Below are positions 35,459 through 44,639 of a stretch of DNA of 64,000 nucleotides, piece after piece (the stretch's first letter is position 1; each line of letters begins with the position of its first letter). The position numbers and the translations under genes were made by a program. This DNA is from Aquimarina aquimarini (GTDB lineage Bacteria > Bacteroidota > Bacteroidia > Flavobacteriales > Flavobacteriaceae). The notes beneath the pieces are model-generated. The model was given only the letters and a program-made list of their open reading frames with translations, was not told where the DNA came from and ran no database searches. The DNA lies in NCBI RefSeq assembly GCF_900299535.1, contig NZ_OMKE01000010.1, positions 186,001 to 250,000 of the forward strand. The letters run 5' to 3'.

Positions 35459-37165
35459 TTATTTTTCTTGCTCTAAAAGAGCAATTTCATAATTAGAATT
35501 AATTATTACTGAGTTATTGACAACTTTGACTTTTTTGCCCGAATATTGATCAATTAATATAGTTCCTTCAGGAAAAATGGAATCAATTTTAATTGTTTTC
35601 TCTCCTTTAGCAAGGTCTAGTCCAATTACTACTTTATCTGAAACTCCATTGATATTATATTTCCTTGAAAATACATAAGGTTTTTTTGAAATCATTTTGT
35701 GTTTCCCAGCACCTATAGAAGGGTGATTTTTCCTGAAAACCCCTAATTTCTGCCAATGACCCAATAATAATTTTGTCTTTTCTTCTTTTATACCTTCCCA
35801 GTTCATATTTGATCTGAGTGTTGCATCTCCTTCAGTTCCTTCAATTATAAGGGGTCTAGCCAATTCATCACCATAATATATTTGTGATACTCCAGGTGTT
35901 AGCAATAATTTGGTAGCAGATTCATAAGTGTTACTTCTATTTTTATCAAAAGGTTTATCATCATCATGAGAACTTATATAATTCATGATACTTTTACCAA
36001 TAAGGCTTGTGTATAATGTTTTGCTGTATTTGCTGAATAGTTCTTCATACGATAGTTTTGCTGCATCATATTTAAACTGAAAATTGATCATATTATCAAA
36101 CCCTCTGGCAAAATAATCAACTTTACGATCGCCAAAATCATAGTATCTTTTGCCATCAATACCATATCCATATAATTCACCTAGAACATAGAATTCATTA
36201 TCGTCAAGTACTTTTTCAGGATTATTTGATTTCCATTCTTTAAAAGCTAATCTAGCTTGTTCAGTGAGAATACTCCAAGCTTCTTCTTCTACATGTTTTA
36301 CAGTATCTACTCTATATCCATCTATTCCCAATTCTCTAACATAGTCTGTTAGCCATTTTATGATATAGTTTTTTGGAGATCTTTTTAATTTTGTGTTATT
36401 AAAGAAAGTATCAATTTCTGCTAACTCTTTTTCTAATCTACCTTCAGCTTTCCATTTATCAATTAATAGTTGAGGAAGCTTTACATTTTCATTACTCTCT
36501 GTTTTGATATCAGGCAAATTCTTTACTAAAGTACAGTTAATAGTGGTTTCATAGTCTTTATATGTACAATGAGGAGAAGTACGTACCCAACTATCAGGCC
36601 ATACTGGGTCTTCTTTTGTTACTGGGCCTGTATGATTCATCACAACATCCATGAGTATTCTTATACCATTATTGTGGGCAATGTCTACAAGTTGTTTTAA
36701 TTCGTCATAAGTTCCATAATTAGGATCAATATTAGTCCAGTCTTTTGCCCAATATCCATGAAAACCATATGTGTTTCCTGTTCCTTCATTTATGCTTCCA
36801 TGTATTTGTTCTACTACAGGAGTAATCCAAATGGCATTAATACCTAGTTCTTTAAAGTATCCATCTTCAATCTTTTGTATGATTCCTTTTATATCACCTC
36901 CTTCAAACCCTCTTAACTTACTTGTTTTTTTTGTTCGACCTAATTCTTTGTCATTATTAGAATTTCCGTTGTTAAACCTATCGGTAAGTAAAAAATATAC
37001 ATTGGCACCTTCCCAGACAAAAGGGAGTTCTTTTGATACTTGCTTATTGGTACTATTTGTATCATTAGATTGAGGTGGATTGCTTTTTGGTTTTTCTGAA
37101 TCACTTTTACACCCTATAATAAGGCTAAAAAGAAAAAAAAGAATTATTCGCATACTTGTATTCAT
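35459..37165 (-). CDS. Exported GH13 alpha-amylase-family lipoprotein
   Basis: The 568-residue protein has a lipoprotein signal (…LIIGC) and a GH13 catalytic (beta/alpha)8 barrel. Conserved regions are visible: DVVMNHTG (region I), GIDGYRVDTVKHV with nucleophile Asp (II), FYVLGELYG with acid/base Glu (III) and YISSHDDDKPFDKN (IV). YFLLTDRFNNG and a C-terminal beta domain complete it. It probably breaks alpha-1,4-glucans at the cell surface or in the periplasm, similar to MalS-type amylases. No sus genes flank it; the menaquinone cluster begins on the other strand upstream. Confidence 0.93.
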   Translation of the reverse strand: MNTSMRIILFFLFSLIIGCKSDSEKPKSNPPQSNDTNSTNKQVSKELPFVWEGANVYFLLTDRFNNGNSNNDKELGRTKKTSKLRGFEGGDIKGIIQKIEDGYFKELGINAIWITPVVEQIHGSINEGTGNTYGFHGYWAKDWTNIDPNYGTYDELKQLVDIAHNNGIRILMDVVMNHTGPVTKEDPVWPDSWVRTSPHCTYKDYETTINCTLVKNLPDIKTESNENVKLPQLLIDKWKAEGRLEKELAEIDTFFNNTKLKRSPKNYIIKWLTDYVRELGIDGYRVDTVKHVEEEAWSILTEQARLAFKEWKSNNPEKVLDDNEFYVLGELYGYGIDGKRYYDFGDRKVDYFARGFDNMINFQFKYDAAKLSYEELFSKYSKTLYTSLIGKSIMNYISSHDDDKPFDKNRSNTYESATKLLLTPGVSQIYYGDELARPLIIEGTEGDATLRSNMNWEGIKEEKTKLLLGHWQKLGVFRKNHPSIGAGKHKMISKKPYVFSRKYNINGVSDKVVIGLDLAKGEKTIKIDSIFPEGTILIDQYSGKKVKVVNNSVIINSNYEIALLEQEK

Positions 37166-37363
37166 ATATACTTAGGGATTTAAAATGCTAAACTATAAAA
37201 TCTCTCTCAGAAATAAGAGAAGTAACGTTTATGAAATTCAAAAAAATAACCACAGTTTACTTAAGTAAGAACGATATGCTAATTATAATTATATAAAGAA
37301 TTGATAGAATTAATTTTTATTTTTTTATAAAAATACTGTTCCTTTGAAGGCAAAACTATAAAA

Positions 37364-38263
37364 ATGATCAAAATTAAGGCTTGGATCTCTGCAGCTAGAT
37401 TAAGAACATTACCGTTATCGATTTCAGGAATTATAGTTGGTTCGGCTTTGGGGTTTCAAGATTTTTTAGGAAGCTCTATTTTTTGGTTGGCTATTGCTAC
37501 TACATTAGGATTGCAAATTTTATCAAATTTTGCTAATGATTATGGAGATGGAGTGAAAGGAACTGATAATGAAGATAGGGTAGGGCCAAAAAGAGCTTTA
37601 CAGAGTGGAGCAATATCAAAGCAAGAAATGTATAAAGGAATTATTTTTACTGCTATTGTAACACTAGTTTTTGCAATTACACTTATATATGTATCCTTTG
37701 GAAAGGAGAACTTTTTTTATTCTGTATTATTTTTTGGATTAGGTATTGGTGCAATAATAGCGGCAGTAAAATATACGATGGGTAGTTCTGCATATGGATA
37801 TAGAGGGTTAGGAGACGTTTTTGTATTTGTTTTTTTTGGACTTGTAAGTGTTGTGGGATGTTACTTTTTGTTTACTAAAGAGTTGAATTTTTATGTGTTT
37901 TTACCAGCAATAACTATTGGGGTGTTAAGTACAGCTGTGCTTAACTTAAATAATATGCGGGATTATCAAGGAGATAAGAAAGCAGGAAAAAATACGCTAG
38001 TTGTAAAATTAGGGATTGCACATGCAAGAAAATACCATTATACTTTATTAGTGGTTGCTATGTTATCTATGTTAATTTACCTTTATTATACCTATCAAAA
38101 CAATATAGATTTATTATTCTTAATAGCATTTATACCTTTATTGATTCATATAAAAAAGGTGGTAGGGACTAATGTACCTAAATTATTAGACCCAGAACTT
38201 AAAAAGATAGCTTTAACAACATTTTTATTATCTATTTTATTTAGTCTGGGGCAGATTTTTTAA
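37364..38263 (+). CDS. menA: 1,4-dihydroxy-2-naphthoate polyprenyltransferase
   Basis: MenA attaches the polyprenyl chain to 1,4-dihydroxy-2-naphthoate in menaquinone synthesis. The 299-residue UbiA-family membrane protein has about eight helices and the two Asp-rich motifs, NFANDYGDGVKGTD and NMRDYQGDKKAGK, which bind prenyl diphosphate-magnesium. It opens a cluster menA, MBL hydrolase, menC, CPBP protease, menE, all on the plus strand. A hairpin follows its stop. Confidence 0.96.
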   Translation: MIKIKAWISAARLRTLPLSISGIIVGSALGFQDFLGSSIFWLAIATTLGLQILSNFANDYGDGVKGTDNEDRVGPKRALQSGAISKQEMYKGIIFTAIVTLVFAITLIYVSFGKENFFYSVLFFGLGIGAIIAAVKYTMGSSAYGYRGLGDVFVFVFFGLVSVVGCYFLFTKELNFYVFLPAITIGVLSTAVLNLNNMRDYQGDKKAGKNTLVVKLGIAHARKYHYTLLVVAMLSMLIYLYYTYQNNIDLLFLIAFIPLLIHIKKVVGTNVPKLLDPELKKIALTTFLLSILFSLGQIF

Positions 38264-38297
38264 TTTAGTGCAAATCTGCTATCATAAGCTATGATAG
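38251..38297 (+). terminator. Paired hairpins after menA, possible attenuator
   Basis: GCAGATTT (38251-38258) can pair with AAATCTGC (38272-38279), and CTATCATA (38279-38286) with TATGATAG (38290-38297), followed by TATTTTATT. They overlap the menA stop. The T-rich tract is short, so partial termination or RNA stabilisation within the cluster is possible. Confidence 0.45.
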
Positions 38298-38362
38298 TAT
38301 TTTATTATTAAAATAACTAGTCTCATTATCTAATTAATGAAACTAACTTTTATAGAGAACAC

Positions 38363-39043
38363 ATGAAAATTACGTTTTACGGGCACAATACTTTATTAAT
38401 AACAATTAATGAAACAAATGTTTTGATAGATCCATTTATTTCAGGAAATCCATTGTCAAAAGATAAAATAGATATAAATGATATAAAAGCGGATTATATC
38501 CTACTTACACATGCGCATCAAGATCACGTTCTTGATGCAGAAGCTATTGCAAAAAATAATAAAGCGATTATTGTTTCTAATCATGAGATAGCAACATATT
38601 ACCAAAATCTTGGTATAGAAGTACACCCAATGAATCATGGGGGAGCATGGAATTTTAATTTTGGAAAAGTAAAATATGTAAATGCAATTCATACCAGTAG
38701 TTTTGCTGATGGTACTTATGGAGGGCAACCAGGAGGGTTTATTATAGAAAGCACAGAAAAATCTATTTATATAGCTGGTGATACTGCATTGACAATGGAT
38801 ATGAAGTTAATCCCATTAAGATATACGTTGGATTTAGCAATATTACCTATTGGAGATAATTTTACAATGGGAATTGAAGATGCTGTAATTGCAAGTGATT
38901 TTATCGAATGTGATAAAATATTAGGAGTGCATTATGATACTTTTGGTTATATAGAAATAGATCATAATGTAGCAAAACAAAGCTTTGCTGAAAAAAATAA
39001 AGAATTGATATTATTGAATATTGAAGAAAGTATAACGTTATAA
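38363..39043 (+). CDS. MBL-fold metal-dependent hydrolase (UPF0173-like)
   Basis: The 226-residue cytoplasmic protein has the metallo-beta-lactamase signature HAHQDHVLD (metal residues H50, H52, D54, H55) and further metal-site residues around NHGG, IHTSSFADGTYGG and AGDTALTMDMK. It resembles the UPF0173 metal-dependent hydrolases, whose substrate is unknown. It overlaps menC by one base (TAATG), so translation is probably coupled, and it lies inside a menaquinone cluster; a housekeeping or hydrolase role in the pathway is possible but unproven. Confidence 0.92.
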   Translation: MKITFYGHNTLLITINETNVLIDPFISGNPLSKDKIDINDIKADYILLTHAHQDHVLDAEAIAKNNKAIIVSNHEIATYYQNLGIEVHPMNHGGAWNFNFGKVKYVNAIHTSSFADGTYGGQPGGFIIESTEKSIYIAGDTALTMDMKLIPLRYTLDLAILPIGDNFTMGIEDAVIASDFIECDKILGVHYDTFGYIEIDHNVAKQSFAEKNKELILLNIEESITL

Positions 39044-40083
39044 TGAATGCCAGATATTATAAATATATTCTTCAATTCAAAAGACCAAGCGGTACATCTA
39101 GAGGAGTACTAAAAACTAAAGAAACCTGGTTTATTGTAATTAATGATAAAGGGAAAGAAGGAATTGGTGAATGTGGAATTTTAAGAACATTAAGTATTGA
39201 TGATCGACCCGATTATGAGGATAAATTAAAGTGGGTTTGTGAGAATATACATTTAGGTGTTGATAGGTTATGGCGAGAGCTTATAGAGTTTCCTAGTATT
39301 CAGTTTGGTGTAGAGATGGCATTTAAGTCATTAGAAAGTGAATCCCCTTTTGTATTATTTCCTTCAGAATTTACTCAGGGAAAAGCCTCTATATTGATTA
39401 ATGGGCTTATATGGATGGGAGAAAAAGAATTCATGAAGCAACAAATTGAGGATAAACTAAAAGCTGGGTTTAATTGTATAAAAATGAAAATTGGGGCAAT
39501 TGATTTTGATACAGAATTAGATTTGTTAGCCTATATACGATCACAGTTTTCTTCTGATACAATTGAATTAAGAGTAGATGCAAATGGAGCATTTGCACCC
39601 AGTGAAGCATTAGATAAACTAAAACTGTTATCTAATTATCAATTGCATAGTATAGAACAGCCAATACGACAACATCAGCATAATGAAATGAAATTGTTGT
39701 GTAAAAAGACATCACTACCAATTGCCTTGGATGAAGAATTGATAGGAGTTTTTGATCTAGAGGATAAGAAGAAACTTTTAGATACCATACGGCCACAATA
39801 CATTATTTTAAAACCAAGCCTCATAGGAGGGCTTAAAGGAACCAAAGAATGGATAGATATTGCATCATCTATGAATATAGGTTGGTGGATTACCAGCGCG
39901 TTAGAGAGTAATATAGGCTTGAATGCGATAGCACAATTCACTTATACATTACAAAATAAAATGCCGCAAGGATTGGGTACAGGAGCATTGTATACCAATA
40001 ATTTTGAATCCCCATTAGTTGTTAGTCAAGGAACATTGACTTATGACTCACAAAAAAAATGGGAAGTAAACTACTTAACTTAA
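39043..40083 (+). CDS. menC: o-succinylbenzoate synthase
   Basis: MenC is an enolase-superfamily enzyme that dehydrates SHCHC to o-succinylbenzoate in menaquinone synthesis. The 346-residue product carries the catalytic Lys in CIKMKIG, metal ligands in RVDANGAF, SIEQP and ALDEEL, and the second Lys in ILKPSLIGG. It starts within the stop of the MBL gene and is followed 19 bp later by the CPBP gene, consistent with a single operon. Confidence 0.95.
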   Translation: MNARYYKYILQFKRPSGTSRGVLKTKETWFIVINDKGKEGIGECGILRTLSIDDRPDYEDKLKWVCENIHLGVDRLWRELIEFPSIQFGVEMAFKSLESESPFVLFPSEFTQGKASILINGLIWMGEKEFMKQQIEDKLKAGFNCIKMKIGAIDFDTELDLLAYIRSQFSSDTIELRVDANGAFAPSEALDKLKLLSNYQLHSIEQPIRQHQHNEMKLLCKKTSLPIALDEELIGVFDLEDKKKLLDTIRPQYIILKPSLIGGLKGTKEWIDIASSMNIGWWITSALESNIGLNAIAQFTYTLQNKMPQGLGTGALYTNNFESPLVVSQGTLTYDSQKKWEVNYLT

Positions 40084-40102
40084 TAAAAAAACTTACTTAT
40101 AC

Positions 40103-41026
40103 ATGTATATTACTCAAGGAAGAAAAGGAAAATTAGGAATGTGGAAATATATTCCTATTCCTTTAGGATTTATAGGATTAATGGCTGTCAATTATTTAGC
40201 AACCAAAATGCTTAATATGGATACAGAAGAAGTGATGAGACAACAAATAGAATCTATTGGTAAGAATGGGTTGTTTCTTCAATTATTGCTACCGTTTGCA
40301 TTTTTTCTGGGAGGTTTGCTTTTTTGGGTTCGATTTGTACATCAACAAAGTCTTGTATCATTGACAACTAGCAGAAAAAAGATAGACTGGAGTCGTGTGT
40401 TTTTTGTGTTTTTTCTAATGGGAGGTTTTATTGTGATTTCAACATTGATAACCTATTATGCAGATCCAGGTGCATATCAATATAATTTTAACCTCATTCC
40501 ATTTTTAATCCTTTCTATTATAGCAATACTATTTATCCCATTACAAACAAGTTTTGAGGAATATTTGTTTAGAGGATACCTAATGCAAGGTTTGGGATTA
40601 TCTTTAAAAAATAAGTGGGCTCCTTTAATTATCACTTCTGTTCTTTTTGGTGTAATGCATGCTGCTAATCCAGAGGTAGAAAAATTAGGACCAATTCTTA
40701 TGGTTTATTACATCGGTACAGGATTGTTTTTAGGGATTATTACTTTGATGGATGAGGGTATGGAGTTAGCACTTGGCTTTCATGCTGCAAATAACTTAGT
40801 AACAGTACTCTTGGTTACTGCCGATTGGACTGCATTGCAAACTGATTCTATCTTAATAGATGTTTCTGACCCTAGTGGAGGGTATGAAATATTAATACCA
40901 ATTTTAATTATTTTTCCTGCTTTTATTTTTATTCTTGCAAAAAAGTATAAGTGGACAGATTGGAAAGGTAAACTTTTTGGAAATATAGCTCCTGAACCAG
41001 TTTCTATAGAAGTTACAAAAGAATAA
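40103..41026 (+). CDS. CPBP-family intramembrane metalloprotease
   Basis: The 307-residue protein has about eight hydrophobic helices and the ABI/CPBP motifs: FEEYLFRGYL, FGVMHAAN and GFHAANNL, with Glu and His residues proposed to bind metal and cleave substrates in the membrane. The family also includes enzymes that process prenylated or small bacteriocin-like proteins; the role here is unknown. It sits between menC and menE, a position seen in other Flavobacteriia. Confidence 0.92.
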   Translation: MYITQGRKGKLGMWKYIPIPLGFIGLMAVNYLATKMLNMDTEEVMRQQIESIGKNGLFLQLLLPFAFFLGGLLFWVRFVHQQSLVSLTTSRKKIDWSRVFFVFFLMGGFIVISTLITYYADPGAYQYNFNLIPFLILSIIAILFIPLQTSFEEYLFRGYLMQGLGLSLKNKWAPLIITSVLFGVMHAANPEVEKLGPILMVYYIGTGLFLGIITLMDEGMELALGFHAANNLVTVLLVTADWTALQTDSILIDVSDPSGGYEILIPILIIFPAFIFILAKKYKWTDWKGKLFGNIAPEPVSIEVTKE

Positions 41027-41110
41027 CATACTCTTTACGTATTCATAACCTGAGAATATTCCAGAAAATGGAAATTTGAATATGTAAACTAAAAATACGT
41101 TTCTATATCT

Positions 41111-42196
41111 ATGATTCATAAAAATTTCTCTATAAATAAAAAAACGTTGGATAAAGGCGGGCTAAAACATCTTGCGTCTGGTTTTATTAAAGAAGGAGAA
41201 GTATATGAGCAAGAAGTAGGAGTATTTCTATTGGATTGGTTAAGTGAAAAAGATCATATAGTTGTACAAACATCTGGCTCTACTGGGAAACCTAAAAAAA
41301 TAAAAGTATTTAAGGAGCATATGATCAATAGTGCCATAGCAACTGGTAAATTTTTTAAATCAGAAGAAAAAACAACAGCATTGTTATGTTTATCAGCAAA
41401 CTATATAGCTGGTAAAATGATGTTGGTAAGAGCAATGGTTTTAGGATGGAAAATAGATTTGGTACCGCCTAAAACCAATCCATTAGACACCGTGTATAAG
41501 CAATATGATTTTTGTGCTATGGTACCTTTGCAATTAGACAATTCTTTGAATAGACTTCACTTAATCAAAAAACTAATTGTAGGTGGAGGGCCTGTTTCAG
41601 AAAATCTAAAGCAATTGGTTCAAGGTATTACAACCAAAATTTATGAAACTTACGGAATGACAGAAACCGTTTCTCATATTGCTGCTAGAAGAATTAATCC
41701 AAAGAAGGTGGATAAAAAAGATGTTCATTATTTTAAGGCATTACCCAATATCACATTAAATATTGATGATAGAAATTGTTTACTTATAAAAGCTCCTTTA
41801 TTAAATGATGATACTATTATTACAAATGATGTTGTGGTGCTAAAAACATATAAAAAATTTTTGTGGAAAGGGCGGTATGATAATGTAATTAATAGTGGGG
41901 GGATAAAGTTGTTTCCAGAAGAAATAGAGACAAAACTTCAGTTAATAATCGGACATCGTTTTTTTATTACCAGTGTATCTGATAATGTTTTAGGAGATAA
42001 AGTAATATTGGTAGTAGAAAAAGAGTATGATAAAATTGCATATTTAACCTTACAAGAGAGTATTCATAACTTAAAAAACCTAAATAAGTATGAAGTTCCC
42101 AAAGAGATGTACTTTATTCCTCGATTTGTAAGTACCGAAAATGGGAAAGTACAACGTACAAAATCTCTGGAATTAGCGCTGGATTCTAAATTGTAA
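41111..42196 (+). CDS. menE: o-succinylbenzoate--CoA ligase
   Basis: MenE activates o-succinylbenzoate to its CoA thioester, the substrate of MenB. The 361-residue product is a compact AMP-binding enzyme with TSGSTGKPKK (about 54-63), YGMTETVSHIAAR, and a C-terminal domain with WKGRYDNVINSGGIKLFPEEIE and catalytic Lys in NGKVQRTKS. It is shorter than Gram-positive MenE enzymes (about 450-490 residues), typical of this phylum. It closes the cluster. Confidence 0.94.
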   Translation: MIHKNFSINKKTLDKGGLKHLASGFIKEGEVYEQEVGVFLLDWLSEKDHIVVQTSGSTGKPKKIKVFKEHMINSAIATGKFFKSEEKTTALLCLSANYIAGKMMLVRAMVLGWKIDLVPPKTNPLDTVYKQYDFCAMVPLQLDNSLNRLHLIKKLIVGGGPVSENLKQLVQGITTKIYETYGMTETVSHIAARRINPKKVDKKDVHYFKALPNITLNIDDRNCLLIKAPLLNDDTIITNDVVVLKTYKKFLWKGRYDNVINSGGIKLFPEEIETKLQLIIGHRFFITSVSDNVLGDKVILVVEKEYDKIAYLTLQESIHNLKNLNKYEVPKEMYFIPRFVSTENGKVQRTKSLELALDSKL

Positions 42197-42387
42197 TTTT
42201 TTTTTGACAAAAATATGGACTGTATTTGTCAATAAAATCTGATGATAAGCTCTTAATTTTTACATTTTCTTGAAACATAAAAAGCAATATTTCCTTTTTA
42301 CTCAATAAAAAGACTACTTCACTCATTCTTGATTGTTATCTCTTATATGAACACATAGTTTTAGTTTAGAATTAAAAACTATCAACT

Positions 42388-44457
42388 ATGAGACTATTAC
42401 AATACATTTTATTTGTTTTTCTTATCACAGGGATTTCAAATGCGCAACAAATAAAAATTACAGGAAAAGTAACAGATGATCAAAATCTGCCTTTGCCAGG
42501 TGTAAATATTGTTATAAAAGGCAACACTACTGGAACGCAATCAGATTTTGATGGAAATTACACTATCCTAACAAATATTGGAGATACATTGGTGTTTTCT
42601 TATGTAGGATTCGAAATCGCAGAAGAAAAAGTAACCGCAGCCTCTTCTTTGATGCATATTAAATTGATTCCTGCTTCATCACAACTACAAGAAGTTGTAG
42701 TTACGGCATATGGATCAAAAAGAGTAAGGAAATCGACAAGTTATGCTGTGTCTCGTAATAAGTCAAGAAGAAGAGGGAGAAAACACAGGCAAAGACGTAT
42801 AAAGAAGTCGTCGGGGGTACAGGTTGCATTAAAAATCAGAGGAGCTAATCCAACTTCACGTACAAAACAACCTTTGTATGTAGTAGATGGAGTTCCTATA
42901 GATAATAAAGATATAGCAGTGGTAAACGCAATAGATCCTTCTAAAATAGCAAAGCTAGAAGTACTTAAAAGCAAAAAAGAAACTTCGATTTATGGAACCA
43001 AAGCTAAACATGGATGCATTGTAATTACAACGCATTCTGGTAATTACAAAGTACAAAATGATGAGTCATATAGAGAAATTGTAGAGAATGATTTTAAAAG
43101 AGTTCATATGGCTCCTCTTTCTACTTTCTCTATTGACGTAGATAAAGCATCTTATAGTAATATTCGAAGAATGATCAATACTGGGGTAAAAGTTCCTGCT
43201 GATGCAGTTAAAATAGAAGAAATGATCAATTATTTTAATTACCAATATGCACAACCCAAAGATGAACACCCTTTTGCAATTCATACAGAATATGCCTTAA
43301 CTCCTTGGAATATGAAGACGCAATTGGTTAAAATTGGATTAAAAGGAAAAGAGATTCCTCAACATGAAATTCCTGCGTCAAATCTTGTATTCTTAATTGA
43401 TGTATCGGGATCAATGGGTAATAGTAACAAGTTACCACTACTTAAGAAGGCTTTTAAACTTTTGGTGAATCAATTACGAGAAAAAGACAAAGTTTCTATT
43501 GTAGTATATGCAGGAGCAGCAGGAATGGTTCTAAAACCTACATCTGGTGCTAATAAGTATGAGATTAATCAAGCATTACAAAATCTTGAAGCTGGAGGGT
43601 CAACAGCTGGAGGAGAAGGAATAAGATTAGCATATAAAATAGCTAAAGAGAATTTTATAAAGAATGGTAATAATAGAGTTATCTTGGCAACAGATGGAGA
43701 TTTTAATGTTGGAATTAGTAGTGATAAAGACATGAAAAAACTGATTGAAGAAAAACGTAAATCTGATGTGTTTCTAACATGTTTGGGATTTGGAATGGGA
43801 AACTATAAAGATAGTAAGTTGGAAACGTTGGCAGATACAGGTAATGGTAACCATGCGTATATTGATACTATGCAAGAAGCACAAAAGGTATTGGGAAAAG
43901 AATTTGGAGGTACTATGTATACAATAGCTAAAGATGTGAAAATTCAAGTTGAATTTAATCCTAGTAAGGTACAAGCATATCGATTGATAGGGTATGAAAA
44001 CAGACTTTTGGCAAATGAGGACTTTATAGATGATACCAAAGATGCTGGAGAACTGGGGAGTGGTCATACAGTGACTGCATTGTATGAGGTAATCCCTGTA
44101 GGGGTAACAAACAAATATCTGAAAGAGATTGCTGATCTAAAATATACTAATTCAACGATTAATAAAGAGTATGGAGATGAATTATTGACTGTTAAGTTTA
44201 GATATAAAAAACCACAAGAGAAAAAAAGTATTGAAATGGTTCATGTTTTACATACAGATACCAAAACTTCTGCATCACAAGATTTTAATTTTGCAGCTTC
44301 AATTGCTTGGTTTGGGATGAAATTAAGAGGCTCAAAATATATTGAAAACCAAAATATTAAAGATATAATTGTTTTAGCCGAAACGAATAAAGAAAAAGAT
44401 AATCAAGGATATAAAGCAGAGTTCATTAGACTTATGAATAGTTATCAGGGATTGTAA
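42388..44457 (+). CDS. vWA protein with CarboxypepD-reg and detached TonB-plug domains
   Basis: The 689-residue exported protein starts with a signal peptide (…GISNAQ) and a carboxypeptidase-regulatory-like domain (about 23-100, GKVTD...LPGVNIVIKGNTTG). A TonB-receptor plug-like segment follows (about 145-215, with PLYVVDGVP, and IDPSKIAKLEVLK), but no barrel. Then comes a von Willebrand type A domain with MIDAS DVSGSMGNS (338-346) and a C-terminal YfbK/DUF3520-type region. A highly basic stretch at about 123-140 links the first two parts. It resembles known vWA-plug fusions of Bacteroidetes; the partner is unknown. It is followed by a palindromic terminator. Confidence 0.88.
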   Translation: MRLLQYILFVFLITGISNAQQIKITGKVTDDQNLPLPGVNIVIKGNTTGTQSDFDGNYTILTNIGDTLVFSYVGFEIAEEKVTAASSLMHIKLIPASSQLQEVVVTAYGSKRVRKSTSYAVSRNKSRRRGRKHRQRRIKKSSGVQVALKIRGANPTSRTKQPLYVVDGVPIDNKDIAVVNAIDPSKIAKLEVLKSKKETSIYGTKAKHGCIVITTHSGNYKVQNDESYREIVENDFKRVHMAPLSTFSIDVDKASYSNIRRMINTGVKVPADAVKIEEMINYFNYQYAQPKDEHPFAIHTEYALTPWNMKTQLVKIGLKGKEIPQHEIPASNLVFLIDVSGSMGNSNKLPLLKKAFKLLVNQLREKDKVSIVVYAGAAGMVLKPTSGANKYEINQALQNLEAGGSTAGGEGIRLAYKIAKENFIKNGNNRVILATDGDFNVGISSDKDMKKLIEEKRKSDVFLTCLGFGMGNYKDSKLETLADTGNGNHAYIDTMQEAQKVLGKEFGGTMYTIAKDVKIQVEFNPSKVQAYRLIGYENRLLANEDFIDDTKDAGELGSGHTVTALYEVIPVGVTNKYLKEIADLKYTNSTINKEYGDELLTVKFRYKKPQEKKSIEMVHVLHTDTKTSASQDFNFAASIAWFGMKLRGSKYIENQNIKDIIVLAETNKEKDNQGYKAEFIRLMNSYQGL

Positions 44458-44509
44458 GGAGTTAAAAGGTATTGTAATGGTTATACCAGTTATACTCATG
44501 TTTTGGAGT

Positions 44510-44541
44510 TTGCTTTTTTTAAAATATTTTAAAAAAAGCAA
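44510..44541. terminator. 32-bp perfect palindrome, probable terminator
   Basis: TTGCTTTTTTTAAAAT and its reverse complement form a 32-bp perfect palindrome without a separate loop, 52 bp after the vWA gene stop. The long A/T arms fit a terminator, but a full cruciform is also possible. Confidence 0.7.
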
Positions 44542-44639
44542 GCAAAATTGATTTTATGTACGAGAATTCCTAATAGAGAATAGTTATATTCGTTGACTGA
44601 ATTTTTAAATAGTTTAAATTTATAATTAATTAGAATTTT

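Noticed and set aside
42204..42232. TTGACAAA/TTTGTCAA hairpin after menE
   Set aside because: Only 8 bp and no T-tract; too weak to call a terminator or operator.
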